The translations under genes were made by a program, and so were the position numbers. From CALECP01 sp964389925 (GTDB lineage: Bacteria > Chloroflexota > Anaerolineae > Promineifilales > Promineifilaceae): a stretch of 64,000 bases of DNA. A model generated the notes under the pieces. That model searched no databases, had not been told where the DNA came from, and saw only the letters and a list, made by a program, of their open reading frames with translations. Positions 8,589 through 17,675 of this stretch are shown here, in pieces; position 1 is the stretch's first letter, and each line of letters opens with the position of its first letter. The stretch is from NCBI GenBank assembly GCA_964389925.1, contig CAYMGE010000015.1, forward strand, positions 17,508-81,507, read 5' to 3'.

Positions 8589-9937
8589 TAGGCAGTGACG
8601 GCGAGTCGTTGTTGAACGATGGTGCGAAGTTGACCGAGACGGACACGCACTTCGTTTGGTGCATCGGCGGGCAGTTCGGCCGAAAGTGCATCAAAACTCG
8701 CCAGCAAATCCTGATTGACGTACTGCGCGTTTGCGTCTAGGAACTGGTGTAATTCCCGCTCGCTAGGTGCTTGTAGCATCGCGGTAATCATCTGCATCGA
8801 CGGGTCATTTGACTGGCGCATTATCTCTTGAAGATGTGTTCTGATCTCTTTAAGGGCAACAATACGATTTAGGTCGGCCGATTCCTGCGCGATCTCTATC
8901 TGCTGTTCCAGTGTTATCATAAACGCATCGTTGATTTGTTCCGCCATTTGCTGAATAGCCAGCCGCTTGTCGGGCGCGTCTGCGATCATGTTGACGGTGT
9001 TGAGGGCTTCCGCCATCAGTTGCGCCGACACTTTTTGCATCTCGTCGTAGATTTTTAGGAGTCGTGTGCGAATCTCTGTCAGGCGGTTAACTGTACGTTG
9101 ATCGCCTACTTTGGCGGCCGAGTCCATCTTTTGTGTCAAGACGCTGAAAAATTCATAGCTAATCGCGCCTGTCGCTTCAACAATCGCATCAATCGTTGCA
9201 TCATCATCTATATTTTTGATGACGTGATTGGCAACCATCTGTGGCGTGACTCCATTGTTGGCCTTCGCCTCTTGTTGGAGTGCGTTTATTGCTAACTGTC
9301 GTCTTTCAGCCCGTTTCCCCGCCGCCGTTTGGGTCATGACGAGATATTGCAAATTGGAAAGGCGTGTCATCGCTTCTGATTGCTGTGCCTGCACAGCTTG
9401 CTGTAGCGTTGCTTGCACCATCTGCACGAACCCATCATCGTCAATGTCAGACTTGCGTTCCTTAAACAGGTAGGCGACGACATCCGTATCAGCCTTCATC
9501 AATGTCTGTAGCAGCTCAACCTGACGCTGCTGCTTTTGCAACATTTCAGGCGTGATTCCCTCGGTCTCGTAGACTTTCTCCATGAACGTTTGCCAACGGA
9601 AAATTTGTTGTGGTTGTAGAAGATAGGCGCGTCGTTTTTCTTGCGGCACATTCTCAACGACAGCACGCACGAGTTGTCCCATCATGCGCTCCTGCTGGTC
9701 ATAAGGCAGATTCAACTCCATCGGCACAAACGTCATCAGCAGATCATGTGCTGAATCATGGTAGACGAGCGGCGCGGCAATCTGCCCCGACCAACCACAA
9801 TTCTGGCATTGCGCCATGTTCAAACCACCGCTCAACAACGCCTGTTTGATTTGAGGCACTTGATCGACATCTAAAAGTTGATATACATCGGCCGTAATCG
9901 CGTTACGACAGTTGGGACACTGAATTTGTGTTTGCAT
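8588..9937 (-). CDS. CpXC-domain protein
   Basis: 449-residue protein whose N-terminus carries two zinc-ribbon-like cysteine pairs, CPNC (residues 8-11) and CQNC (about 44-47). They are spaced as in the CpXC family. The remaining 350 residues are Gln/Glu-rich, predicted helical and probably partly coiled coil. The function of the family is not established. It is first in the minus-strand cluster and translationally coupled to the DUF2344 gene. TCGGCCGA occurs twice in it (8676 and 8874). Confidence 0.75.
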   Translation of the reverse strand: MQTQIQCPNCRNAITADVYQLLDVDQVPQIKQALLSGGLNMAQCQNCGWSGQIAAPLVYHDSAHDLLMTFVPMELNLPYDQQERMMGQLVRAVVENVPQEKRRAYLLQPQQIFRWQTFMEKVYETEGITPEMLQKQQRQVELLQTLMKADTDVVAYLFKERKSDIDDDGFVQMVQATLQQAVQAQQSEAMTRLSNLQYLVMTQTAAGKRAERRQLAINALQQEAKANNGVTPQMVANHVIKNIDDDATIDAIVEATGAISYEFFSVLTQKMDSAAKVGDQRTVNRLTEIRTRLLKIYDEMQKVSAQLMAEALNTVNMIADAPDKRLAIQQMAEQINDAFMITLEQQIEIAQESADLNRIVALKEIRTHLQEIMRQSNDPSMQMITAMLQAPSERELHQFLDANAQYVNQDLLASFDALSAELPADAPNEVRVRLGQLRTIVQQRLAVTA

Positions 9938-10004
9938 CCGACATCCGTTTTAGAACAGGCGAAACGCCTACTCTACATACTAGATTGATAAAATCGAGGG
10001 GGAA

Positions 10005-10033
10005 ACCCAGCATGGTATTCTAGCACGCTGGGT
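10005..10033. promoter_or_regulatory. inverted repeat in divergent intergenic region
   Basis: ACCCAGC (10005-10011) and GCTGGGT (10027-10033) form a 7-bp stem with a 15-base loop, and AGGCG-AAA-CGCCT (9957-9969) is nearby. The region separates the CpXC gene from the divergent lipoprotein gene, so the repeats could be operators or transcript hairpins. Confidence 0.25.
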
Positions 10034-10190
10034 CTGTAGAGTTACATCAGTATTCAATAGATTATTCTCATACAGTTTGGCAAAGTTGACATGGAAAAGT
10101 GTTGGTAAATGCGTTATGGTTTACACGACTGTTGAAGAATGTAACTCTCAAGTGACTTCATTTGTGGCTCACAAATTCAAGGATTCTACT

Positions 10191-12599
10191 GTGAACGTTA
10201 AACGCCTTTTCTTGATACTCCTGCTGCTCATGGCGGCATGTCGTAATAATCCAACAGAGACTGTACCCGATTCGCCAACCCTCTCATCGACAGAGATTCC
10301 GCTCGTTGTTCCGACGAATGCGTTTGTAGAAGGGGATGGAAACATCGGCGAGCAGGCCAGCGAGACACCCACCGCTGAGGTCACACAGGAGACGCTAGAA
10401 CCAACGGCTGTTCCCACAGAAGAACGGGTTGAGCCTATGTCAGGTATCCTGCCCGCCCCTGTTTATTATATTGATGGTGTGACGCGACAGGTGATGCGGC
10501 TGGAGCGGGATGGGCTGACAACCACTGTCATCACTGATGAGCCGTCTGGGGTGGAGGCGTTTAGCATCTCGGCCGAGACACTCGTCTACGACTCAAACAA
10601 CGATTTGATCGTACTAAACTTGGCGACGGGAAACCGCCGCGTCTTACTCACCGGCGATAAGATGAGCGATGATGTTCTCACAGGCGAGGCAACGTTCAGC
10701 CCGATCAACGCCCCTTCCATTTCCCCCGATGGCACACAAGTGGCATTTGCGCTTAATGGAATCCAAACCATCTCTCTGGAAGGCGATATGCCTCCTGTCT
10801 TGCGTTTAGCAAATGACCCAACACCTGACTTTAGCGATCCCAATGTTGAAATCCCCGATGCACCGATACGCCAATTCTTTGGCGCACAGTGGTCGCCCGA
10901 TGGCACACAGTTAGCAGTGGAGTTTGCCTATTTTCCAGAGGGCGGTGGTGTGGGTGTTATTGACATCTTAGATGGAAATTTTACCGATTTGTCAATGCTT
11001 GCACATGAGAGCGACGCAATTGCCTGTTGCGAATTTATGTGGATTGCACCGGGACAAGCTCTGCTAGCAAGCGATTTGGTTATTTACGGCACGCCGGGCG
11101 TTGCCCAAGTTGATACGCTGTCGAAGACGGTGACACCGCTCATCACCAGCGTAGGCGACAATGATGAGTTACCGACACTCTTCCGTGCGCCAACACAGAA
11201 TGATGCGGGCGATAGACTCGTTTTTTCGGGTGAACTGCGTGCGCTCGATGAGCCAGCCAGTTACTTTCAAATCGCGCAACTGAACGCGGACGGTTCGACA
11301 ACTATTGTGCATGACGAACTGTTCACGCTCGATCAAAGCGTGCTGTGGACACCCGGTGGTGATGGCGTGTTGGTTGGCGAAGGGCAGACGGTCTTCCCAT
11401 CTGGGGCAAATGGCGGGATGCGTTGGGTACAGCTTGACGGCGATGCGATCACTTTGCCAGTTGACGGATATCAGTTTGCGTGGGGGGCAGAAATGCAGAT
11501 GTTGGCGCAGAGCGATGTGGAGGGGTTGCGGGAGAGGGTCTCGGCCGATTTCTCCCTCTCCCCAGAAGCAGAATTTGCTACACAACGAATTCTAGGCAGA
11601 GGCAAGACGCTCTACATTGCCTATACGGTTGGCGGCCGATCCTATGACCCCCCGACAGACCATCAGCTTGGCATCTATGAATATGCCAATGAAAATTGGG
11701 AATTACTCAGTTTGACCCCACTCGGCGATGATGGCATGGATGAGGCAAGTCCGCTTGGCTATGGCCCAGATTACTTAGGCGAGGGAGCTATCACACAGGT
11801 ATTTATCGAGCCAACCAACATCTGGCTGCTCGCCTCTGGCGGTGTGGGCGCACACAGCGGCGTGGTAAAGCTCTTTCGATTTGACGGCACACAGCTCCAG
11901 CCCGTTGCAAACAACTTTAATGGTAGTCCCTTTGCTGGCTGGGCTGAGGATTTGAATGGGGATGGCTTGCAAGAATTTATCCTTGACCACACGGAACCGT
12001 ATGTCTTTTGTTATGCGTGTGGCGTGCGGCGTGTGGATTTTGAGGTGTTGCGCTGGAATGGGACTGAATTAGAGCGTACGATGCTGACACAAGTTGAAGG
12101 GGATGCGTTAAATAATCGTGCCGTCGAATTAGCACAAGCTGGCTTGTGGATTGATGCAGGGGCAACTGCCTATCAGTTGCGGGACTCCGAAAACGAGACA
12201 GTGCAGTGGAATGCCTATCTAATCGACCTGACAAGTCGTTACCGTACGTTGATGGTTGAATCTCCCTATCCTATTATGTCCTACATGTTTAATGGTGACT
12301 ATTTGGGTGCGACGTTCCCGTTCGATGGTCTTGCACCAGAAGCGATTTTTGACATCAATGGCGAGCTGTTCGCCGGCACGGTGGCAGATGGTTGGACAGA
12401 TACGATGTTCCCCGAAATCATAGAGACAACGACGCGGGCGATCTCGGCGAAGCCAGAGGAGGCTGGGGCTTATTTTTTGCGCGGTTGGGCGAAGTTCTTT
12501 ATGAATGAGGGGACAGTGCTGGAAGATATTGCAAAGGCGGCCGAACTCGCCCCAATGAATCCGACCTTTACAGCAGCACATGATTATCTGACACCATAG
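10191..12599 (+). CDS. lipoprotein with TolB-like beta-propeller
   Basis: Exported lipoprotein of 802 residues. I chose the GTG at 10191 (AAGGA eight bases upstream) instead of the longest frame at 10077. The product then begins with a clean signal peptide ending in the lipobox LLMAAC. A Thr/Pro-rich linker follows. Next are PD40/TolB-type blades with the repeated motif SPDGTQ (two clear copies) and further propeller-like sequence with an FG-GAP-like DLNGDGLQEF segment. The C-terminus has a TPR-like AGAYFLRGWAKF stretch. The role is unknown, probably protein or glycan binding at the cell surface. TCGGCCGA is at 10569 and 11541. Confidence 0.8.
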   Translation: MNVKRLFLILLLLMAACRNNPTETVPDSPTLSSTEIPLVVPTNAFVEGDGNIGEQASETPTAEVTQETLEPTAVPTEERVEPMSGILPAPVYYIDGVTRQVMRLERDGLTTTVITDEPSGVEAFSISAETLVYDSNNDLIVLNLATGNRRVLLTGDKMSDDVLTGEATFSPINAPSISPDGTQVAFALNGIQTISLEGDMPPVLRLANDPTPDFSDPNVEIPDAPIRQFFGAQWSPDGTQLAVEFAYFPEGGGVGVIDILDGNFTDLSMLAHESDAIACCEFMWIAPGQALLASDLVIYGTPGVAQVDTLSKTVTPLITSVGDNDELPTLFRAPTQNDAGDRLVFSGELRALDEPASYFQIAQLNADGSTTIVHDELFTLDQSVLWTPGGDGVLVGEGQTVFPSGANGGMRWVQLDGDAITLPVDGYQFAWGAEMQMLAQSDVEGLRERVSADFSLSPEAEFATQRILGRGKTLYIAYTVGGRSYDPPTDHQLGIYEYANENWELLSLTPLGDDGMDEASPLGYGPDYLGEGAITQVFIEPTNIWLLASGGVGAHSGVVKLFRFDGTQLQPVANNFNGSPFAGWAEDLNGDGLQEFILDHTEPYVFCYACGVRRVDFEVLRWNGTELERTMLTQVEGDALNNRAVELAQAGLWIDAGATAYQLRDSENETVQWNAYLIDLTSRYRTLMVESPYPIMSYMFNGDYLGATFPFDGLAPEAIFDINGELFAGTVADGWTDTMFPEIIETTTRAISAKPEEAGAYFLRGWAKFFMNEGTVLEDIAKAAELAPMNPTFTAAHDYLTP

Positions 12600-12713
12600 C
12601 ACGGACAAATTACCTAAGACCCACCTGTGCCTAAAGACATAGGCTACAACGGCTTGTTTTAGCACGCTTTCCAGTTGTCGCGGATGTAGCAATGGTAGCA
12701 ACTTGGGTAAGGA

Positions 12714-13787
12714 TTAACTTTTTTGCAAAGCTGATAGTTTGGCAGTTTCGTCAGCGATAGTGAGAGCTTCGATGAAAGGTTGGAGATCGCCATCAATGAC
12801 CGATTGCAGATTGTAGCTTGTGTAGTTGATGCGATGATCGGTGACGCGAGATTGCGGGTAGTTATAGGTGCGGATTTTTTCTGAGCGGTCACCGCTGCCG
12901 ACTTGGGATTTGCGATCGGCCGATAATTCCGCATTTTGTTTCTCTTCTTCCATCTCCTGCAAGCGTGCCTGAATAATCGCCTTCGCCAACTCTTTGTTCT
13001 GTGTCAAACTGCGTTCCGACTGAATTTTGACCATTAGCCCCGTTGGTTTATGAATGACACGTGCCGCTGTCGCATTTTTCTGCATGTGTTGACCACCCGG
13101 CCCCGCGGAGAACTCAGCTTTGATCTCCAGATCGTTCTCATCGAGCGTCACTTCAACGGCATCTAGTTCAGGAATGACAGCGACGGTAACTGTGCTGGTG
13201 TGGATGCGCCCTTGCGATTCCGTGACGGGAACGCGCTGCACGCGATGGACACCGCTCTCGAATTTGAGTCGAGAAAACGCGCCTTCTCCTTTGATTGCCG
13301 CGATCACTTCTTTGTAGCCACCAACACCCGTCGAGTTTTCATCCATCAGCTCGACTTTGAAGCCGTTGTTTTCAGCATAACGCGAATACATGCGGAAGAG
13401 ATCGGCCGCAAAAATCCCAGCCTCATCTCCGCCAGCCCCCGCTCGAATTTCAAGAAAGATATTCCGTTTGTCACGCTTATCCTTTGGAATAAGCAGACGG
13501 ATCATCCGATCTTCGAGTTTTTGTAACTTGGATTCAAGCTCTTTGACCTCAGCTTGCGCCATTTCGACCATTTCCGCGTCATCTTCAAATTCAACCATCT
13601 CGCGTGCATCATCCAGTTCTTGTGAGAGTGTTTGGTGTTTGCGATAGGTGCGGACGAGCGGCTCTATGTCAGAGCGTTCTTGTGCGAGGGCGGTCAATTT
13701 TTCATAATCGGCCGTAATCGCAGGGTCTGCCATCTGGTGATCGATGGCCTCAAATCGTTGGGCAACTTGTTCTATTTTATCGAGCAT
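12714..13787 (-). CDS. prfA: peptide chain release factor 1
   Basis: Recognises UAA and UAG stop codons and triggers peptide release on the ribosome. The 357-residue product has the catalytic GGQ in GPGGQHMQ (about 229-232). The RF1-type recognition tripeptide PVT is at about 186-188, in RVPVTESQGRIHTS, where RF2 would have SPF. The segment SQVGSGDRSEKIRTYNYPQ is also typical. The longest frame starts at 13859, but the family start is the ATG at 13787 (MLDKIEQV). It has no prmC neighbour here. Confidence 0.95.
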   Translation of the reverse strand: MLDKIEQVAQRFEAIDHQMADPAITADYEKLTALAQERSDIEPLVRTYRKHQTLSQELDDAREMVEFEDDAEMVEMAQAEVKELESKLQKLEDRMIRLLIPKDKRDKRNIFLEIRAGAGGDEAGIFAADLFRMYSRYAENNGFKVELMDENSTGVGGYKEVIAAIKGEGAFSRLKFESGVHRVQRVPVTESQGRIHTSTVTVAVIPELDAVEVTLDENDLEIKAEFSAGPGGQHMQKNATAARVIHKPTGLMVKIQSERSLTQNKELAKAIIQARLQEMEEEKQNAELSADRKSQVGSGDRSEKIRTYNYPQSRVTDHRINYTSYNLQSVIDGDLQPFIEALTIADETAKLSALQKS

Positions 13788-13840
13788 GAGATGATTATAG
13801 CTTGCAGCTAAATGGATAGCTATGTGAGCGTATTGTTTCG

Positions 13841-13898
13841 TTGCTCTTATGTAACGCACTGCGTATAATGCTCATACAGTTTACTTATCACGTGATAA
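13841..13898 (+). promoter_or_regulatory. sigma70-type promoter with palindrome
   Basis: TTGCTC (13841-13846), a 17-base spacer and a perfect TATAAT (13864-13869) precede the PRC-barrel gene. A perfect 14-bp palindrome TTATCACGTGATAA (13885-13898) sits just after the expected transcription start. That is a good position for a repressor operator, or for a 5' UTR hairpin. AGGAAG follows as ribosome site. Confidence 0.55.
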
Positions 13899-13916
13899 CT
13901 TATCAGGAAGAATCCC

Positions 13917-14657
13917 ATGAGACTTAGTAAAGACCTTGTCAGCAAATCCGTTGTTTCTATTGATGAAGGCCGTATTGTCGGTCAGGTGAAAGACGTTTAT
14001 TTTTCGGCCGATCTCTCCAAAATGATCGGTATTTTCTTGGGCAAAGAAGGGTTGATTCGCCGCAAATCGCTCCTTATTCCTGTTGATGCGGTCGTTGTGT
14101 TTGGTATCGACGCAGTGCTTGTCAAAACAGCTTCGGCGCTCACGGATGACAGAATGTTGACAGAAGCAACTAAGTGGGTGCGTTTACATGATTTAGAAGG
14201 TCGGGACGTTGATACGCCGGGTGGTACGCGGGTTGGCACAATCGGCGACGTTATCTTAGATGAAGAAGGCCGAATTAGTGCATTCTATCTTTCGCGTGTT
14301 CTAGTTGAGGGGCCGCTTGCAGAGAGCAAGAAGATCGACCGCCGTGCCATGATTGACACGGGGCAAGGAGATGGTGTTTTGACCATTGACCTGCCACGTG
14401 CAGAAGACCCAGATCACTACATGCCACCCGTTGCTGACAAAACGCCAGAACCATCTGTGCGCCCTGACCCAGCTAAGAATCAACCGCCTGTGACAAAACC
14501 AAAGAGTAGCTTACCTGAATCCAAGCCGGAAGAGAGTCCAGAGCAGCGATCAACGGGCGAAGCGGCAATTTTGATGGAGCCAAAAAGTCTGCCAGCAATT
14601 CCGAGTGTGAGTTCGGCCGATATTATCGAAGCCGAGATAATCGAAGAAGATATTTAG
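13917..14657 (+). CDS. PRC-barrel domain protein
   Basis: Cytoplasmic protein of 246 residues with two PRC-barrel-like beta domains. The first is at residues 1-75 (LVSKSVVSIDEGRIVGQVKDVYF) and the second at about 90-160 (GTRVGTIGDVILDEEGRISAFYL). A Pro/Lys/Glu-rich disordered tail ends in a run of Ile/Glu. PRC barrels act in RNA processing (RimM) and photosynthetic reaction centres. In stand-alone form they are usually of unknown function. A well-formed promoter with a palindrome precedes it. Confidence 0.8.
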   Translation: MRLSKDLVSKSVVSIDEGRIVGQVKDVYFSADLSKMIGIFLGKEGLIRRKSLLIPVDAVVVFGIDAVLVKTASALTDDRMLTEATKWVRLHDLEGRDVDTPGGTRVGTIGDVILDEEGRISAFYLSRVLVEGPLAESKKIDRRAMIDTGQGDGVLTIDLPRAEDPDHYMPPVADKTPEPSVRPDPAKNQPPVTKPKSSLPESKPEESPEQRSTGEAAILMEPKSLPAIPSVSSADIIEAEIIEEDI

Positions 14658-14688
14658 AATGGGCTTCAGCCCATTTTGAGGAGTAACA

Positions 14689-15852
14689 ATGACCCAAAAT
14701 AATTCTGGAACTAGCTTTGGTTTGACAGACGAACAGCGCGAAATCCAACAGCTTGCCCGCGACTTTGCCCGCAATGAGATCGCGCCCGTTGCTGAACATT
14801 ACGATAAAACGCATGAATTTCCTTGGCCAGTTGTCAAGAAAGCACAAGAGCTTGGCCTCACATCGATGAATGTGCCAGAGCAGTATGGTGGCTTAGGCCT
14901 CTCACTTTTTGAGGAAGTCCTTGTCGGTGAGGAATTGGCATGGGGCTGTACGGGCATGTCCACCGCTATTTCTGCAACAGGCTTGGGCTGGCTACCAATT
15001 CTCATTGCTGGTACAGAGGCACATAAGGAAGAATATGGCGGCCGAATTGCCGATGGCGAACTCGCTGCCTATTGTGTGACCGAGCCAGAGGCAGGTTCAA
15101 ACGTCGCTGGTATCAAAACGAATGCACGCAAAGTTGATGGTGGCTACATTATTAACGGGCGCAAGACGTTCATTACGGGCGCACCCGAAGCGAACTTCTA
15201 CACCGTTTTTGCCTATACTGACCGCGAAAAAAAGCACAAAGGAATGAGCGGTTTTATTGTTGAGCGCAACACCGACGGTGTGAGCGTCACAAAGCCATTC
15301 GACAAGCTCGGTCAACACGCCAGCAGTACAGCGGGTGTGATTCTTGAAGATGTGTTTGTTCCCGACGAAAATCTGCTGGGTCGTGAGGGTATGGGTTTTC
15401 TAATTGCGATGAAGGTATTCGATAAGAGCCGACCGGGGACGGCGGCGGGTGCGGTCGGACTGGCACAGCGTGCGCTTGATGAGTGTATTCGCTATGCAAA
15501 AGAGCGTGAGAGCTTTGGCAAGCAAATTTTTCAACATCAGGCGATTGGTCATCTGATCGCGGATATGGCGATGAATGTTGAAGCGGCACGCTTGCTGACG
15601 CACAAATCAGCGTGGCTGGTCGATGTCGGCACGCCTGCAACAAAAATCGCCTCATTTGCAAAGGCGTTCTCGGCCGATCACGCCATGCAGATCGCTGTTG
15701 ATGCTGTTCAAGTGTTTGGTGGCTATGGCTTTATGAGCGAATATCCCGTCGAAAAACTGATGCGTGATGCAAAGATTTTCCAGATTTACGAGGGAACAAG
15801 CCAAATTCAGCGCAACATCGTTGTGCGCGAACTATTTGGTAAGGGTAGATAA
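14689..15852 (+). CDS. acyl-CoA dehydrogenase
   Basis: FAD enzyme that oxidises acyl-CoA to 2-enoyl-CoA. The 387-residue product is standard length for the family. It has the FAD-contacting CVTEPEAGSN, the YGGLGL N-terminal segment, the flavin-site QVFGGYGFMSEYPVEKLMRDAK, and the C-terminal IYEGTSQIQRNIV whose Glu is the catalytic base in this family. GAGGAG (14678-14683) is its ribosome site. Just before it, AATGGGC-TTCA-GCCCATT (14658-14675) forms a hairpin after the PRC-barrel stop codon. No other beta-oxidation gene is adjacent, so the chain length preferred cannot be told. Confidence 0.93.
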   Translation: MTQNNSGTSFGLTDEQREIQQLARDFARNEIAPVAEHYDKTHEFPWPVVKKAQELGLTSMNVPEQYGGLGLSLFEEVLVGEELAWGCTGMSTAISATGLGWLPILIAGTEAHKEEYGGRIADGELAAYCVTEPEAGSNVAGIKTNARKVDGGYIINGRKTFITGAPEANFYTVFAYTDREKKHKGMSGFIVERNTDGVSVTKPFDKLGQHASSTAGVILEDVFVPDENLLGREGMGFLIAMKVFDKSRPGTAAGAVGLAQRALDECIRYAKERESFGKQIFQHQAIGHLIADMAMNVEAARLLTHKSAWLVDVGTPATKIASFAKAFSADHAMQIAVDAVQVFGGYGFMSEYPVEKLMRDAKIFQIYEGTSQIQRNIVVRELFGKGR

Positions 15853-15866
15853 ACGCTTTTTCTGAC

Positions 15867-15910
15867 AAAAACTAAGGTGGCGCACTCAACAGTGCGCCAC
15901 CTTAGTTTTT
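15867..15910. terminator. bidirectional intrinsic terminator
   Basis: A perfect 20-bp stem (15867-15886 with 15891-15910) and a CAAC loop are flanked by an A tract on the left and a T tract on the right. It lies between the convergent acyl-CoA dehydrogenase gene and the small minus-strand gene and can terminate both. Confidence 0.92.
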
Positions 15911-15924
15911 AAAGATTGTAAGAG

Positions 15925-16167
15925 TTAGAGGTCTTCGCTGAAAAAGTTTTGTGACCAATCGATCAGTACCTCACGTAGGCGTTGCGCTTGCTCTTCCGTG
16001 ATCTCATCACTGGCGTGAACCTCTTCCTGCTGATATGCGTTTGGAAAAAATGTGCGTTTGTACTCCTCGTAAGACTCAAATGTTTGGTTCTCTTCGGGCA
16101 TGCCACGAATCTCCACTAAGATACTGCGTTGTATGCGGTTGCTTCTTATTTTCTGTACGGGAGTCAT
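15925..16167 (-). CDS. small hypothetical protein
   Basis: Unrecognised 80-residue protein. It has a basic N-terminus (TPVQKIRSNRIQRS) and an acidic, probably helical C-terminal half (EEQAQRLREVLIDWSQNFF). The ATG at 16167 has TAGGTAA about seven bases upstream, and the strong terminator follows its stop codon. Both favour a real gene. No membrane segment or known motif is visible. Confidence 0.55.
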   Translation of the reverse strand: MTPVQKIRSNRIQRSILVEIRGMPEENQTFESYEEYKRTFFPNAYQQEEVHASDEITEEQAQRLREVLIDWSQNFFSEDL

Positions 16168-16292
16168 TACATTACCTATTGAATTGAAACTAAGCCTGAT
16201 TTACGATCCCCTTTTCTCTAGGGTTTATTCCGATGTGGAATAGACTATTATACGTCTTATATACAAACTGCACAGGCACAATTTTTTATACA

Positions 16293-17564
16293 CTACTTTT
16301 CATAGCGGGTAAAGAAGTGCGGATTGAGGGCTTCATCAAAGTACTGTTTACGGTTGAGCCAGATCAGGCCGTCTTTTTTGCTGACAACGGCAACATCAAT
16401 TGGACCATCCACGGACTTGGCATCGGCCGAAAAGCGCCTACGCAACGACGTAATATCAACCAAAGCACGGGCTAGTTCTCCTAACTCTTTGCGATGGGCA
16501 AAGCGGATCGCCTTCATGAATGGATCGATGTAGACGTTGCGTTGAAGTTGCTGCATTTTCTTACGCAGTTTCGACACCTGCTCATCGCGCCAAACGTCAA
16601 TCTGGGTTTGCTGCTCGGCCGATAATCCCGTCACATGTTTGCCCAAATCTTTCTCAAATAGCTGGTCTAACTCGTCCCAAATTTCTTCCTCATACCGCTC
16701 ATGTACACCAAACAGAAAGGAAAGAACAACATCAGCCTGAGCGTAGGGGATGATGCGCGGCCCCTTGTCTGGTGTGTAGGTGTAGCTTTGATGCGTGGCT
16801 TCACGATAACGCAATGAGTCGAACACCATCCCTTCAATTTGATAGGCGCGGCAGCATGGGAAAACATCGGCCGAGCCAAACCCCGCCAAAACCAACCCCG
16901 TATACTCACGCAATGGATGATCGGTTAAATCCTTGATGAAGACCTTTGCTGCTCCCAACAAAAGTGCTTCACGTTGCGCTTGAGTAAGTGGCAGCAGCTC
17001 AAAAACCGCATTGAGTGCATCATTTAACGCTGGCTTTGCCTCAACCAAGATACGCTCAGGGTGTGTTATCGGAATCCCTTTTGCATTTGGCAGGCGATCA
17101 ATCTCATCAATTGCATCCTGCACATACTGAGCAAGTATATTGCGAATATCCTGCTGTGAGGGTGGGTCTTTCATTGCAAAGCGCAATTTGATCGCGTTGT
17201 TAAAAGCAACGCGAATGCGATTGTAGAATCGGCTTGAGAGCGTCGTGAAATAATGAGATTGTAGGGCTGTGACGGGAGGCGTTCGGCCGACTTCGCCCAA
17301 ATAATTGATGAAGTCGGCCGCGCACTCATCTAAAGTTGCAAATTGCTCATGTTCAGCAACTCGCTTCCGATACCCATGAATCAACACTTCCCACGGCATC
17401 CCCATAAATGAGGCAGAGTTATAGACCATCAGGGCAATTGGCCAATCATGGACAAGGCCAAACAGCTTGTTTGCGAATTTGTGTATTCCTGTGATAGAGG
17501 AAGCTGCGCTATCGGCAGCGAGCGCGACAGCATCGCGGTTAATGACGACGACTTCGGCAGTCAA
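16293..17564 (-). CDS. proteasome-like Ntn-hydrolase homologue
   Basis: 423-residue protein whose N-terminus (MTAEVVVINRDAVALAADSAAS) looks like a proteasome beta/HslV-type N-terminal nucleophile domain. If Met1 is removed, Thr becomes residue 1 and the Asp of AADS falls at residue 17, as in the proteasome. Lys28 or Lys32 (HKFANKLF) lie near the usual Lys33. The segment WPIALMVYNSASFMG corresponds to the next strands. The rest, about 250 residues, is helical, with a coiled-coil-like part near 300-350 and no family I recognise. It stands alone and could be a self-compartmentalising peptidase or an amidase. The assignment rests on fold-level motifs only. Confidence 0.6.
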   Translation of the reverse strand: MTAEVVVINRDAVALAADSAASSITGIHKFANKLFGLVHDWPIALMVYNSASFMGMPWEVLIHGYRKRVAEHEQFATLDECAADFINYLGEVGRTPPVTALQSHYFTTLSSRFYNRIRVAFNNAIKLRFAMKDPPSQQDIRNILAQYVQDAIDEIDRLPNAKGIPITHPERILVEAKPALNDALNAVFELLPLTQAQREALLLGAAKVFIKDLTDHPLREYTGLVLAGFGSADVFPCCRAYQIEGMVFDSLRYREATHQSYTYTPDKGPRIIPYAQADVVLSFLFGVHERYEEEIWDELDQLFEKDLGKHVTGLSAEQQTQIDVWRDEQVSKLRKKMQQLQRNVYIDPFMKAIRFAHRKELGELARALVDITSLRRRFSADAKSVDGPIDVAVVSKKDGLIWLNRKQYFDEALNPHFFTRYEK

Positions 17565-17675
17565 ATTGATTTCTCCATTTTTGTTTGAATATAGCGGAAA
17601 AGTGACATAATTGAGAATATCAAAGTTGCCGGCTTCTGTAAAGTTGGCAATTTACGAGATAAACGGGATTTTACG

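Noticed and set aside
10191..10417. Minus-strand frame opposite the propeller lipoprotein start
   Set aside because: Long antisense frames are common in this GC-balanced DNA; the plus-strand product has a signal peptide and lipobox.
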